Shown one piece after another: positions 6,813 through 13,510 of a stretch of 13,518 nucleotides of DNA; position 1 is the stretch's first letter; every line of letters begins with the position of its first letter. Under the pieces are notes generated by a model. The model saw only the letters and a list, made by a program, of their open reading frames with translations, searched no databases and was not told the DNA's origin. This DNA comes from Bacteroidota bacterium. Lineage in GTDB: Bacteria > Bacteroidota > Bacteroidia > Bacteroidales > Prolixibacteraceae. The stretch covers positions 1 through 13,518 of the forward strand of contig JABMPI010000366.1 of NCBI GenBank assembly GCA_013203755.1. The letters are read 5' to 3'. The position numbers and the translations under genes were made by a program.

Positions 6813-9800
6813 TTATTTGTAATTTAAATTAGTAGGAATAAATTTTTCAATAAATTCGGTTGTTTCTCCTTTTCGTTTTGCGTAATCCACAACCTGGTCT
6901 TTCCCAATTTTTTCTAAACTGAAATAGCGCGATTCGGGATGCACAAAAAACTCGCCCGACACCGATGCATTTGGATACATAGCAAAATGTTCGGTTAAAG
7001 TAATTCCAACCTCTTCAGCTTTCAAAAGGTTAAACAGATTCTTTTTTTCTGAATGTTCGGGGCACGCCGGGTAACCCAGTGCCGGACGGATTCCCTGATA
7101 TTTTATTTTCAACATTTCGTCCATCGAAATATTTTCGTTTGGTGCATATCCCCAATATTCAATGCGCACTTTCTCATGAAGAAGTTCGGCAAAAGCTTCA
7201 CTGAACCTGTCGGCAAGTGCTTCCAGCATAATTGCCTTGTAATCGTTGTTGTCTGCGCGGTACTCGTCTTTCCATTTTTCGATTCCAATTCCTCCCGTAG
7301 TAGCAAAACCACCGCAATAATCTATTTTGCCCGATCCAATCGGTGCAACAAAATCAGAAAGACAGAAATTTGCGATTCCAGGTTTTTTCTTTTCCTGCTG
7401 ACGAATGTGATAAAACTTACCAATTTCTTTTTGGCGTGTTTCATCTTCATATAAAACAACATCATCTCCGTTTGAGTTTGCCGGCCAAATACCAAACACT
7501 GCATTTGCCTGTAACATTTTCTTTTCGATTATTTCATCCAGAAATTCATTGGCTTCGGCGTATAATTTTTTAGCTGCGTCGCCTTGTTTTTCGTCATTAA
7601 ATATTTGTGGAAAATGTCCTTTTAAACCCCAGGTAATAAAAAAGAAAGTCCAGTCGATGTATTTTCGTAGCTCTTCCAACGGAAAATCGATAAGTTGTTT
7701 TACACCCACAAAATTTGGTTTGTAAATGGGTGTATTGTTCCAGTCTATTTTAAATTTATTTTTGCGGGCTTGTTCTAAAGTCAAATAATTTTTAGGTTTT
7801 CGCTGTGCTTGGAATTTCCGAATTTCAGCATAATCTTTTTTAACCGAATCGAGATATTTTTGATTTTTGGCGATAAGGTTTGAAACCACATTTACTGCCA
7901 ACGATGCATCTTTTACATGAATTACAGGATGTTTAAATTCAGGTTCAATTTTAACTGCTGTATGAATTTTAGATGTGGTTGCCCCACCAATTAAAATTGG
8001 AATATCAATTCCGCGACGTTCCATCTCTTTGGCTACGTCAACCATAATTTCCAAAGAAGGAGTAATTAATCCACTCAATCCAATTACATCCACCTTCTCT
8101 TTTATGGCAGTATCAATTATTTTTTCGGTGGGAACCATCACTCCCAAATCAATTATTTCGTAATTGTTGCAAGCCAAAACAACGCCTACAATATTTTTTC
8201 CAATATCATGAACATCGCCTTTTACTGTGGCCATTAATACTTTTTTTACTGAGGATACCGTTTTATATTTTTCTTTGTCGGCTTCAATAAACGGGAGTAA
8301 ATAAGCCACTGCTTTTTTCATAACCCTTGCAGATTTAATTACTTGCGGAAGGAACATTTTGCCTGCACCAAACAATCCTCCAACCACATTCATTCCATCC
8401 ATTAACGGGCCTTCAATAATGTTTAAAGCAGGTGAATATTGTTTAACGGCTTCAGCCATGTCTTCGTCCACAAATTCAGGAAATCCTTTTACCAATGCGT
8501 GTTGAATGCGTTTTTCCAGTGGGAGTTCCCGCCATTCGTCCTTTCGTACTTCGCGAGTGCCGTTTGATTCTACCTTCTCAGCAAATTCCAACAACCTTTC
8601 TGTTGCATCAGCACGTCGATTTAAAACCAAATCTTCCGTTCTTTCCAAAAGATCTTTGGGAATTTCATCGTAAATCTGTAACATCCCGGGGTTTACAATT
8701 CCCATATCGAGCCCTGCTTTTATAGCATGAAAAAGAAATACGGAGTGGATGGCTTCGCGAACTACATTATTTCCACGAAACGAAAATGAAACGTTACTAA
8801 CTCCGCCGCTGGTTTTTGCATGTGGTAGATTTTCTTTAATCCAACGAACGGAATTTATATAATCAACTGCATAATTATTGTGTTCTTCAAGTCCCGTTCC
8901 TATGGTTAATATATTTGGGTCGAAAATTATGTTTTGTGGTGGCAGTCCCACTTTTTCTGTCAGGGTTTTATATGCGCGGCTGCAAATTTCTTTGCGACGT
9001 TCAAAATTGTCTGCTTGCCCCACTTCGTCGAAAGCCATTACAACCACCGCAGCACCAAATCGTTTTATTACTTTTGCTTGTTGAATAAAAGCCTCCTCAC
9101 CTTCTTTTAAACTGATGGAATTTACAATGGCTTTTCCCTGCAAACATTTCAGCCCGGCCTCAATTACCTTCCATTTCGATGAGTCTATCATTACCGGAAG
9201 TTTGGCAATGTCGGGTTCAGTCATTAACATGTTCAGGAATCGTACCATTTCTTTTTCGGCATCCAGCATGGCATCATCCAGATTCACATCGATAATCTGT
9301 GCTCCCTCCTCAACTTGTGCACGTGCAATTGAAAGTGCCTCTTCGTATTTTTCTTCGCGAATTAACCTGGCAAATTTTCGTGAACCAGACACATTACATC
9401 GTTCACCAATATTTACAAAGTTGGTGTCTGCGGTCATTGTAACTGGTTCCAAACCACTAAAGCGTGTATTGGAATCAGCTTCGTTTACTGCATGAGGTTT
9501 TGCTTTCTCCGCAATTTTTGCAAACTCGTGTATGTGGTCGGGCGTAGTACCGCAGCAGCCGCCAATTATATTTACAAAGTTATTGTCGAGATAATCCTGC
9601 AAGTAGCCGGCCATCATTTCCGGTGTTTCGTCGTACTCGCCAAATTGGTTTGGCAGCCCGGCATTTGGATGAGCACTAATATGAAAAGGCGCTTTCTTTG
9701 AAAGTTCTTTTACATACGGACGCAAATCGGTTGTTCCCAACGAACAATTTAATCCGATACTCAGCAGATCTACGTGTGAAACGGAATTCAGAAAAGCTTC

Positions 9801-10481
9801 CAGTGTTTGCCCCGAAAGTGTTCTTCCGCTGGCATCGGTAATTGTACCCGAAACCATGAGTGGAAGTTTTAAGCCGCGAGCTTCCAAGGCTTCTTCAACT
9901 GCAAAAATTGCTGCCTTCCCATTTAAGGTATCGAAAATTGTTTCAATTAAAAGCAGGTCAACACCGCCATCTAAGAGTCCCTCTATTTGTTCGCGGTACG
10001 AAATTTTTACTTCGTCGAAAGTAACAGCGCGGTAACCCGGGTCGTTTACATCGGGCGAAAGCGATAATGTTTTGTTTGTTGGTCCCAACGAACCGGCAAC
10101 AAAACGTGGTTTCGACGGATTTTGAGCAGTGAACTCATCGGCAATATTTTTTGCAATCTCAGCTGAAGTTTTGTTTAATTCGTAAACAAACTCTTCTGTG
10201 CCATAATCGGCTTGCGAAATAGAAGTAGCGTTAAACGTATTAGTCAGAAGTATATCTGCTCCGGCCCCCAAATATTTTGTATGAATTTCTTTAATTATTT
10301 CAGGATGTGTAATTGAAAGAATATCGTTATTCCCTTTTAGGTCGTTTGGGAAATCCATCAACCGTTCACCGTGGTAATCAGCCTGCGATAATTTGTATTC
10401 CTGAATTAGTGAACCCATTGCGCCGTCCATTACGAGTACGCGGGTTTTGAGTTCGTGTTTTATGTTTTTTTTAATGCTCAT
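6813..10481 (-). CDS. metH: Cobalamin-dependent methionine synthase, full length
   Basis: MetH transfers a methyl group from 5-methyl-THF to homocysteine through bound cobalamin. The 1222 residues carry all four modules. The homocysteine domain (about 1-325) has zinc ligands C246, C309 and C310 in GLNCS and GGCCGTTP. The folate (pterin-binding) domain spans about 350-610, starting with NIGERCNVSGSRKF. The cobalamin module (about 640-890) has the DVHDIG box, with His758 as the expected lower cobalt ligand. The C-terminal AdoMet-dependent reactivation domain (about 900-1222) carries GIRPALGYPACPEH. So it is complete, not a split or core-only form. It follows UPF0280 across a 106-base spacer filled by a repeat hairpin, and likely belongs to the riboswitch-led unit. 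A GAGG lies 12 bases before the ATG, too far to be an ideal ribosome site. Confidence 0.98.
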   Translation of the reverse strand: MSIKKNIKHELKTRVLVMDGAMGSLIQEYKLSQADYHGERLMDFPNDLKGNNDILSITHPEIIKEIHTKYLGAGADILLTNTFNATSISQADYGTEEFVYELNKTSAEIAKNIADEFTAQNPSKPRFVAGSLGPTNKTLSLSPDVNDPGYRAVTFDEVKISYREQIEGLLDGGVDLLLIETIFDTLNGKAAIFAVEEALEARGLKLPLMVSGTITDASGRTLSGQTLEAFLNSVSHVDLLSIGLNCSLGTTDLRPYVKELSKKAPFHISAHPNAGLPNQFGEYDETPEMMAGYLQDYLDNNFVNIIGGCCGTTPDHIHEFAKIAEKAKPHAVNEADSNTRFSGLEPVTMTADTNFVNIGERCNVSGSRKFARLIREEKYEEALSIARAQVEEGAQIIDVNLDDAMLDAEKEMVRFLNMLMTEPDIAKLPVMIDSSKWKVIEAGLKCLQGKAIVNSISLKEGEEAFIQQAKVIKRFGAAVVVMAFDEVGQADNFERRKEICSRAYKTLTEKVGLPPQNIIFDPNILTIGTGLEEHNNYAVDYINSVRWIKENLPHAKTSGGVSNVSFSFRGNNVVREAIHSVFLFHAIKAGLDMGIVNPGMLQIYDEIPKDLLERTEDLVLNRRADATERLLEFAEKVESNGTREVRKDEWRELPLEKRIQHALVKGFPEFVDEDMAEAVKQYSPALNIIEGPLMDGMNVVGGLFGAGKMFLPQVIKSARVMKKAVAYLLPFIEADKEKYKTVSSVKKVLMATVKGDVHDIGKNIVGVVLACNNYEIIDLGVMVPTEKIIDTAIKEKVDVIGLSGLITPSLEIMVDVAKEMERRGIDIPILIGGATTSKIHTAVKIEPEFKHPVIHVKDASLAVNVVSNLIAKNQKYLDSVKKDYAEIRKFQAQRKPKNYLTLEQARKNKFKIDWNNTPIYKPNFVGVKQLIDFPLEELRKYIDWTFFFITWGLKGHFPQIFNDEKQGDAAKKLYAEANEFLDEIIEKKMLQANAVFGIWPANSNGDDVVLYEDETRQKEIGKFYHIRQQEKKKPGIANFCLSDFVAPIGSGKIDYCGGFATTGGIGIEKWKDEYRADNNDYKAIMLEALADRFSEAFAELLHEKVRIEYWGYAPNENISMDEMLKIKYQGIRPALGYPACPEHSEKKNLFNLLKAEEVGITLTEHFAMYPNASVSGEFFVHPESRYFSLEKIGKDQVVDYAKRKGETTEFIEKFIPTNLNYK

Positions 10482-10496
10482 TTATAGTTTATTCCT

Positions 10497-10584
10497 CTTT
10501 GTTATCTCTGCGAAATCTCTGAGTTCTCTGCGGTTAAAAAACTAACCACAAAGTTACACAAAGTAGACTCAAAGGTTCACAAAG
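10497..10584. repeat. Helically phased repeat hairpin between UPF0280 and metH
   Basis: The left half has CTCTG at 10506, 10517 and 10526; the right half has CAAAG at 10549, 10559, 10570 and 10580, so units recur every 9-11 bases. The halves are imperfect inverse copies: CTCTGCGGTTA (10526-10536) can pair with TAACCACAAAG (10543-10553) with G:U pairs, around an A-rich loop. It looks like a dispersed intergenic element of a type seen in many Bacteroidota. It fills the gap upstream of metH and could affect readthrough or mRNA stability. Confidence 0.65.
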
Positions 10585-10587
10585 AAC

Positions 10588-11340
10588 TTATTTCAATATT
10601 CTCATTTCATATTCTCCCCGAATCCCAATTTGATCTTCACAGATAATTAGCATTGAAAGAATTTCGGGATATTTTTCAGACTGCTTTATTACTTTTTCAA
10701 TATCGTTTGGCGTTTTTACTTTATTTCCGAAAGCAGTTGCATAAGCATCGGCTAATAATATATCTTCGCAAACAACTACCACCGCATCGGCTTTTCCGTA
10801 ACTTAACGACGGTCCAACTGTTCCGGCTGATGTACAAATTCCGAGTTTGCTTTTTTCTGCAGGAATTACCAATCCAATTCTTTCCGATAAAATAGACTCA
10901 CCTGCAAAAATTGAAAGAACTAATTCCTTATTTAAAAGTGCAAAAATGTCGCCGCCGTTCTCTATAACCAATTCATTAACCGAAAAGTTCTGAATAATTT
11001 CTTCTCCAATTTCACGAGCAAATAATCCTGCTACTGCCGACATGGGACCAATTCCAGCTTTTTCTGCTGCCACTGCCATTTCAATCGCTTCAGAAGGTGC
11101 TATTTCAGTGGGATGAAAAGATTTTAGGCTTTTCTTGAAGAAAGGTTCTGCATTAATGTATTCATCTAATTTGTTGCGTAAACTTTTGATTTTTGCAAGG
11201 GCAAGTTCTTTTATTTCGGGTTGAAATGAACCCGCATCAACACCAATCCATAAATCGGTTTCAAGGTAACTTATTTCAAAACCGGAAAATCGTTCCGTAT
11301 TAAATTGAGAGCGATAGGAGCGAGGTTCAAATAAATTCAT
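10588..11340 (-). CDS. UPF0280 (COG2122) family protein, ApbE-like fold
   Basis: A 250-residue protein of the UPF0280 family, which is distantly related to ApbE flavin transferases. Family features are GIGPMSAVAGLFA (97-109), ENGGDIF (127-133), CTSAGTVGPSLSYGKADAVVVV (split over about 169-190) and DAYATAFGN (198-206). In Methanosarcina a COG2122 protein has been reported to be needed for efficient sulfide assimilation into homocysteine; its exact reaction is unknown. Here it lies 26 bases after the NIL-ferredoxin gene and two genes after the homocysteine biosynthesis protein, which fits that role. No signal peptide is seen, so it is cytoplasmic, unlike many ApbE proteins. The ATG at 11340 has no Shine-Dalgarno. 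Family call is strong; function is by association. Confidence 0.88.
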   Translation of the reverse strand: MNLFEPRSYRSQFNTERFSGFEISYLETDLWIGVDAGSFQPEIKELALAKIKSLRNKLDEYINAEPFFKKSLKSFHPTEIAPSEAIEMAVAAEKAGIGPMSAVAGLFAREIGEEIIQNFSVNELVIENGGDIFALLNKELVLSIFAGESILSERIGLVIPAEKSKLGICTSAGTVGPSLSYGKADAVVVVCEDILLADAYATAFGNKVKTPNDIEKVIKQSEKYPEILSMLIICEDQIGIRGEYEMRILK

Positions 11341-11366
11341 GAAAATAAATTTTATAAAATATTTTG

Positions 11367-11777
11367 CTAATTGAAATTAATTTCAAACAGACTTAAAGGA
11401 CAAGCCGGAATACACAATTCGCAAACCACACATTTGTCTTTATCGAATTCCAATTTCCAGGATTCTTTGTTCATGGTTAATGAGCCGGCAAAACAAACAG
11501 CGGTACAATTTCCACAATCGATACATTTTTCATCATTTAAAAGAATTTGTTTATCCAGAGGCTCGCATTTAATATGATTCTTTTTCAAGTACTCAACTCC
11601 GTTTTCAATATTATCTTTTTTTCCATAAAGTTCAAGTAGCAAACTGCCTCGCTTGCCCGGATAAACTTCAGCTTTCAGAATATTAATTCGAATGTCGTAA
11701 TCTTTTACGAGATGGTAACTAAATGCTTTGTCGCCACTATCCGGTGGGAAATTCAGGATATATCTTTTTTTAATCAT
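11367..11777 (-). CDS. NIL-domain ferredoxin (two 4Fe-4S), homocysteine biosynthesis partner
   Basis: A 136-residue protein with an N-terminal NIL domain (about 1-75) and a C-terminal pair of iron-sulfur motifs. Cluster ligands are C85, C88, C91 and C95, then C116, C119, C122 and C126. C95 is followed by Phe instead of the usual Pro, while C126 is followed by Pro. Similar NIL-ferredoxins are encoded beside COG1900 proteins in methanogens, where they are thought to supply electrons or handle sulfur for homocysteine formation. The start is ATG 11777: a GGAGG at 11784-11788 is six bases upstream. A TTG at 11783 in the same frame directly abuts that site and is too close. The gene overlaps the upstream stop by eight bases, so the two are translationally linked. 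Confidence 0.9.
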   Translation of the reverse strand: MIKKRYILNFPPDSGDKAFSYHLVKDYDIRINILKAEVYPGKRGSLLLELYGKKDNIENGVEYLKKNHIKCEPLDKQILLNDEKCIDCGNCTAVCFAGSLTMNKESWKLEFDKDKCVVCELCIPACPLSLFEINFN

Positions 11778-12933
11778 TGTCAACCTCCGTTTCTTTTAAT
11801 CCATTTAATGAAGTGTTTTGCGGGAACATTTGTATGGGTTTACTAATTTCAAAATTACCGGTTTGTAGCCAGCCTTTTAATTCGTTGGCTATTTTTCTGG
11901 CTTTCGCAAGACTCGCTACTGGTGCAGTTCTGATTTTTTTGCCTCCTACTTTTATTGAGCCAGTTTGAAGTTCTTTGTAAGTTACTTGCCCTAATTTAGG
12001 AGTTCCCACAATTCCATAATCAAGTACCGAGGTTTCAATTTGACTGTTATTTATCGATACTCGTTTTGCCATTTCAATATCGAGTATTGGAATTGGAATT
12101 CCGATTCCTACAAATAAACTCGTGCCATATTTGTCGTAATAAGCCGCCTGTATATAATCTGACGACATCTCTTTTAAATTACCCATTACAGCAATTGTAG
12201 CAGCGTTGGTAACCGGAACACCATGTTCGTTTTTTGGTTTTGTTGTATGAAACTGAGTTCCCGGCCAGACTACAAAACCTTGTGTGCCACCAAGGAAAAT
12301 TCGGGTTCCCAGTCCAATTGTCTTGAATTCGGGATCGTTTAACAAGGGGCTTAATTCTCCTGATGTTGAATAAGTCGCATTTCGCAAATTTGGCAACAAA
12401 GTTCCCATGTATGTATGAATCATCTTTTTGGTCGTATTCACCGCAACATTGTAATTCTGATAGGCATTTCGTGGATTAAAAAGTGTAAACTCGTTAATCG
12501 TATTTATATTTATTTTGGTTTTGATGTGTTTTCGCGGATAACAATCAGTTCCTTTTCCCCAGGCTTCCAGAACTACATCTTTACCCTCCAACAAATCCTG
12601 AATAACATGCGCTCCTCCATAAGTTGGATTGTCAGGGTCGCAGGCGGTGGCTCCAATATATGTATCAACGGCAGCCAATCCTTCGTAACATGGTACTCCG
12701 TTTAACCGGATCTTTTCCATTCTGATGGGTGGGTTGGCATGACCAAAATTAATAATAGCACCCGACGAACACATGGCACCAAAAGTTGCAGTGGTAACCA
12801 CATCCACTTTCTCGACTATCTCTTCCGGCGATAATTCCAATGCCATTTTTGAAACTTCCTCGGCGGTAAGTATTACTGCTTTCCCCGATTTTAGTTTCTG
12901 GTTAATTTCTTCGTAGGTTTTTATTTTTGTCAT
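11770..12933 (-). CDS. Homocysteine biosynthesis protein, COG1900/DUF39 (HcyBio) family
   Basis: A 387-residue member of the family proposed to convert aspartate semialdehyde plus sulfide into homocysteine in methanogens and some anaerobic bacteria. Family features are TTATFGAMCSSGAIINFGH around C55, NGVPCYEG (C82), GATACDPDNPTYGGAHV (C98) and KGTDCYPRKH (C131). C55 and C131 are the likely conserved sulfur-handling cysteines, which in the archaeal protein have been linked to persulfide chemistry. A Gly-rich LGTRIFLGGTQGFVVWPGTQ segment follows. Only the catalytic domain is present; no extra CBS domains as found in some relatives. It is the first gene after the SAM riboswitch and lacks a Shine-Dalgarno. 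The ATG at 12933 fits the family's N terminus. Family call is strong; activity in this organism is inferred. Confidence 0.92.
   Translation of the reverse strand: MTKIKTYEEINQKLKSGKAVILTAEEVSKMALELSPEEIVEKVDVVTTATFGAMCSSGAIINFGHANPPIRMEKIRLNGVPCYEGLAAVDTYIGATACDPDNPTYGGAHVIQDLLEGKDVVLEAWGKGTDCYPRKHIKTKININTINEFTLFNPRNAYQNYNVAVNTTKKMIHTYMGTLLPNLRNATYSTSGELSPLLNDPEFKTIGLGTRIFLGGTQGFVVWPGTQFHTTKPKNEHGVPVTNAATIAVMGNLKEMSSDYIQAAYYDKYGTSLFVGIGIPIPILDIEMAKRVSINNSQIETSVLDYGIVGTPKLGQVTYKELQTGSIKVGGKKIRTAPVASLAKARKIANELKGWLQTGNFEISKPIQMFPQNTSLNGLKETEVDND
11784..11788 (-). promoter_or_regulatory. Shine-Dalgarno GGAGG for the NIL-ferredoxin gene
   Basis: GGAGG on the minus strand lies within the last codons of the homocysteine biosynthesis gene, six bases before the ATG at 11777. 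It decides the start against the TTG at 11783. Other starts in this window lack such a motif, as is usual for Bacteroidota. Confidence 0.7.
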
Positions 12934-12980
12934 TTTTGGTAGAATTTCGATTTAAAGTAAAATTTAATAAATAGTAGCTA

Positions 12981-13001
12981 GCTGAGGGTAAAACCGCCAG
13001 C
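12981..13001 (-). promoter_or_regulatory. Hairpin in the leader, possible expression platform
   Basis: On the minus strand GCTGG and CTCAGC ends (12981-13001) close a 9-pair stem with one mismatch and a T-rich loop. It is followed by an AT-rich stretch without a true T-run and lies 48 bases before the start codon. It may be the riboswitch-controlled terminator or attenuator, but the evidence is thin. Confidence 0.35.
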
Positions 13002-13011
13002 GCATACACAC

Positions 13012-13079
13012 ATTTGAACAGTGTATAGTTTTAATTAAAAATAATTTGTACAGTTGTCTCTTCATGATAGTGTTCAAAT
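13012..13079 (-). promoter_or_regulatory. Long-range inverted repeat overlapping riboswitch P1
   Basis: A perfect 9-base inverted repeat, ATTTGAACA (13079-13071, minus) and TGTTCAAAT (13020-13012, minus), spans the spacer after the aptamer. Its first arm overlaps the 3' strand of P1 by three bases, so pairing could compete with P1. Inner AATTA/TAATT pairs (13033-13046) may extend it. Confidence 0.4.
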
Positions 13080-13180
13080 TATAATTCCGTTTCCGGCCGG
13101 GTATTGGCACCTTTTCAGTTAGTTGGCTGACGGTTGCCAGAGCTTTACAGAGCCCGCTCTCTCCACTCTTCTATATAATC
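13077..13180 (-). promoter_or_regulatory. SAM-I-family (S-box) riboswitch aptamer
   Basis: The minus strand shows the S-box landmarks in order: an AAGAGTGGAG start after P1, GGCAACC (13138-13132), and AAGGTGCCAAT (13113-13103). P1 is GATTATA (13180-13174) with TATAATT (13083-13077). P2 is capped by loop CGGG (13156-13153), which can form the pseudoknot with CCCG (13101-13098). The kink-turn-like TGTAAAG follows P2. P3 is TCAG/CTGA. P4 is CCG-GAAA-CGG (13096-13087) with a GNRA tetraloop. SAM-I aptamers bind S-adenosylmethionine and usually switch expression off when it is plentiful. It stands 144 bases before the homocysteine biosynthesis gene. Covariance-model scoring was not possible here, but the conserved core plus the pseudoknot make this convincing; it could also be a SAM-I/IV variant. 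Confidence 0.87.
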
Positions 13181-13213
13181 AAACACCCTTGCGAAAGAAT
13201 ATTTGATACGGCG

Positions 13214-13243
13214 CAAATTTAGTTGAAAATGCTGAAATTCAAA
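13214..13243 (-). promoter_or_regulatory. Bacteroidota promoter of the homocysteine/methionine operon
   Basis: On the minus strand TTTG (13243-13240) and TAAATTTG (13221-13214) are separated by 18 bases, matching the -33 TTTG and -7 TAnnTTTG consensus of the Bacteroidota primary sigma factor, with a slightly short spacer. Transcription would start near 13208, about 28 bases before the riboswitch P1, which is the expected place. Confidence 0.65.
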
Positions 13244-13394
13244 TAATTTTAGGGCAGTACTTTTATAACACTCTATTTTAAATTGAAATTCAACAAATTT
13301 TGCTTGTGTATTTTCAACTAAAGTTGTAAACTTGCACTCCGAATTTGAAGATTCAACTATCAATCGTCGATGTTGAGTATTGAAAATTCATTTC

Positions 13395-13468
13395 GGGCCT
13401 ATAGCTCAGTTGGTTAGAGCACCTGACTCATAATCAGGTGGTCCTAGGTTCGAGCCCAAGTGGGTCCA
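13395..13468 (+). tRNA. tRNA with CAU anticodon (Ile2 or elongator Met)
   Basis: A 74-base cloverleaf: acceptor 13395-13401 with 13461-13467, D stem GCTC/GAGC, anticodon stem CCTGA/TCAGG with loop CTCATAA (anticodon CAT at 13429-13431), five-base variable region, T arm with TTCGAGC loop, and discriminator A13468. The 3' CCA is not encoded. The GGGCCTA acceptor start resembles Bacteroidota tRNA-Ile, so I favour tRNA-Ile2 (C34 modified to lysidine, reading AUA) over elongator Met; it is not an initiator, whose 1-72 pair is normally mismatched. Oddities are a G3:U70 wobble, a U6:G67 wobble and an A:A mismatch in the T stem (13446 against 13458). A terminator hairpin follows. Confidence 0.9.
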
Positions 13469-13476
13469 CAACCTAG

Positions 13477-13510
13477 CTTAAATTACAATTGTAGTTTAGG
13501 CTTTTATTCT
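13477..13510 (+). terminator. Terminator after the tRNA
   Basis: CTTAAATTAC (13477-13486) pairs with GTAGTTTAGG (13491-13500) around AATT, with two G:U pairs, and is followed by CTTTTATTCT. It lies eight bases past the tRNA end and should end its transcript. Confidence 0.7.

Noticed and set aside
7053..9701. Several plus-strand ORFs of 60-130 residues opposite metH
   Set aside because: They are antisense shadows of a long, highly conserved coding gene and show no protein-like motifs or start signals.
11778..11783. TTG start two codons upstream for the NIL-ferredoxin
   Set aside because: It directly abuts the GGAGG at 11784-11788, leaving no spacing, whereas ATG 11777 has a six-base spacer.
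13299..13326. Plus-strand promoter TTTG, 16-base spacer, TAAAGTTG for the tRNA
   Set aside because: The spacer is short and one consensus base of the -7 element is missing, so it is mentioned only as part of the 13-base repeat observation and not annotated.
13145..13363. 72-residue minus-strand ORF upstream of the homocysteine operon
   Set aside because: It runs through the promoter and into the riboswitch aptamer, has no family resemblance and no start signal; the RNA structure explains this sequence better.
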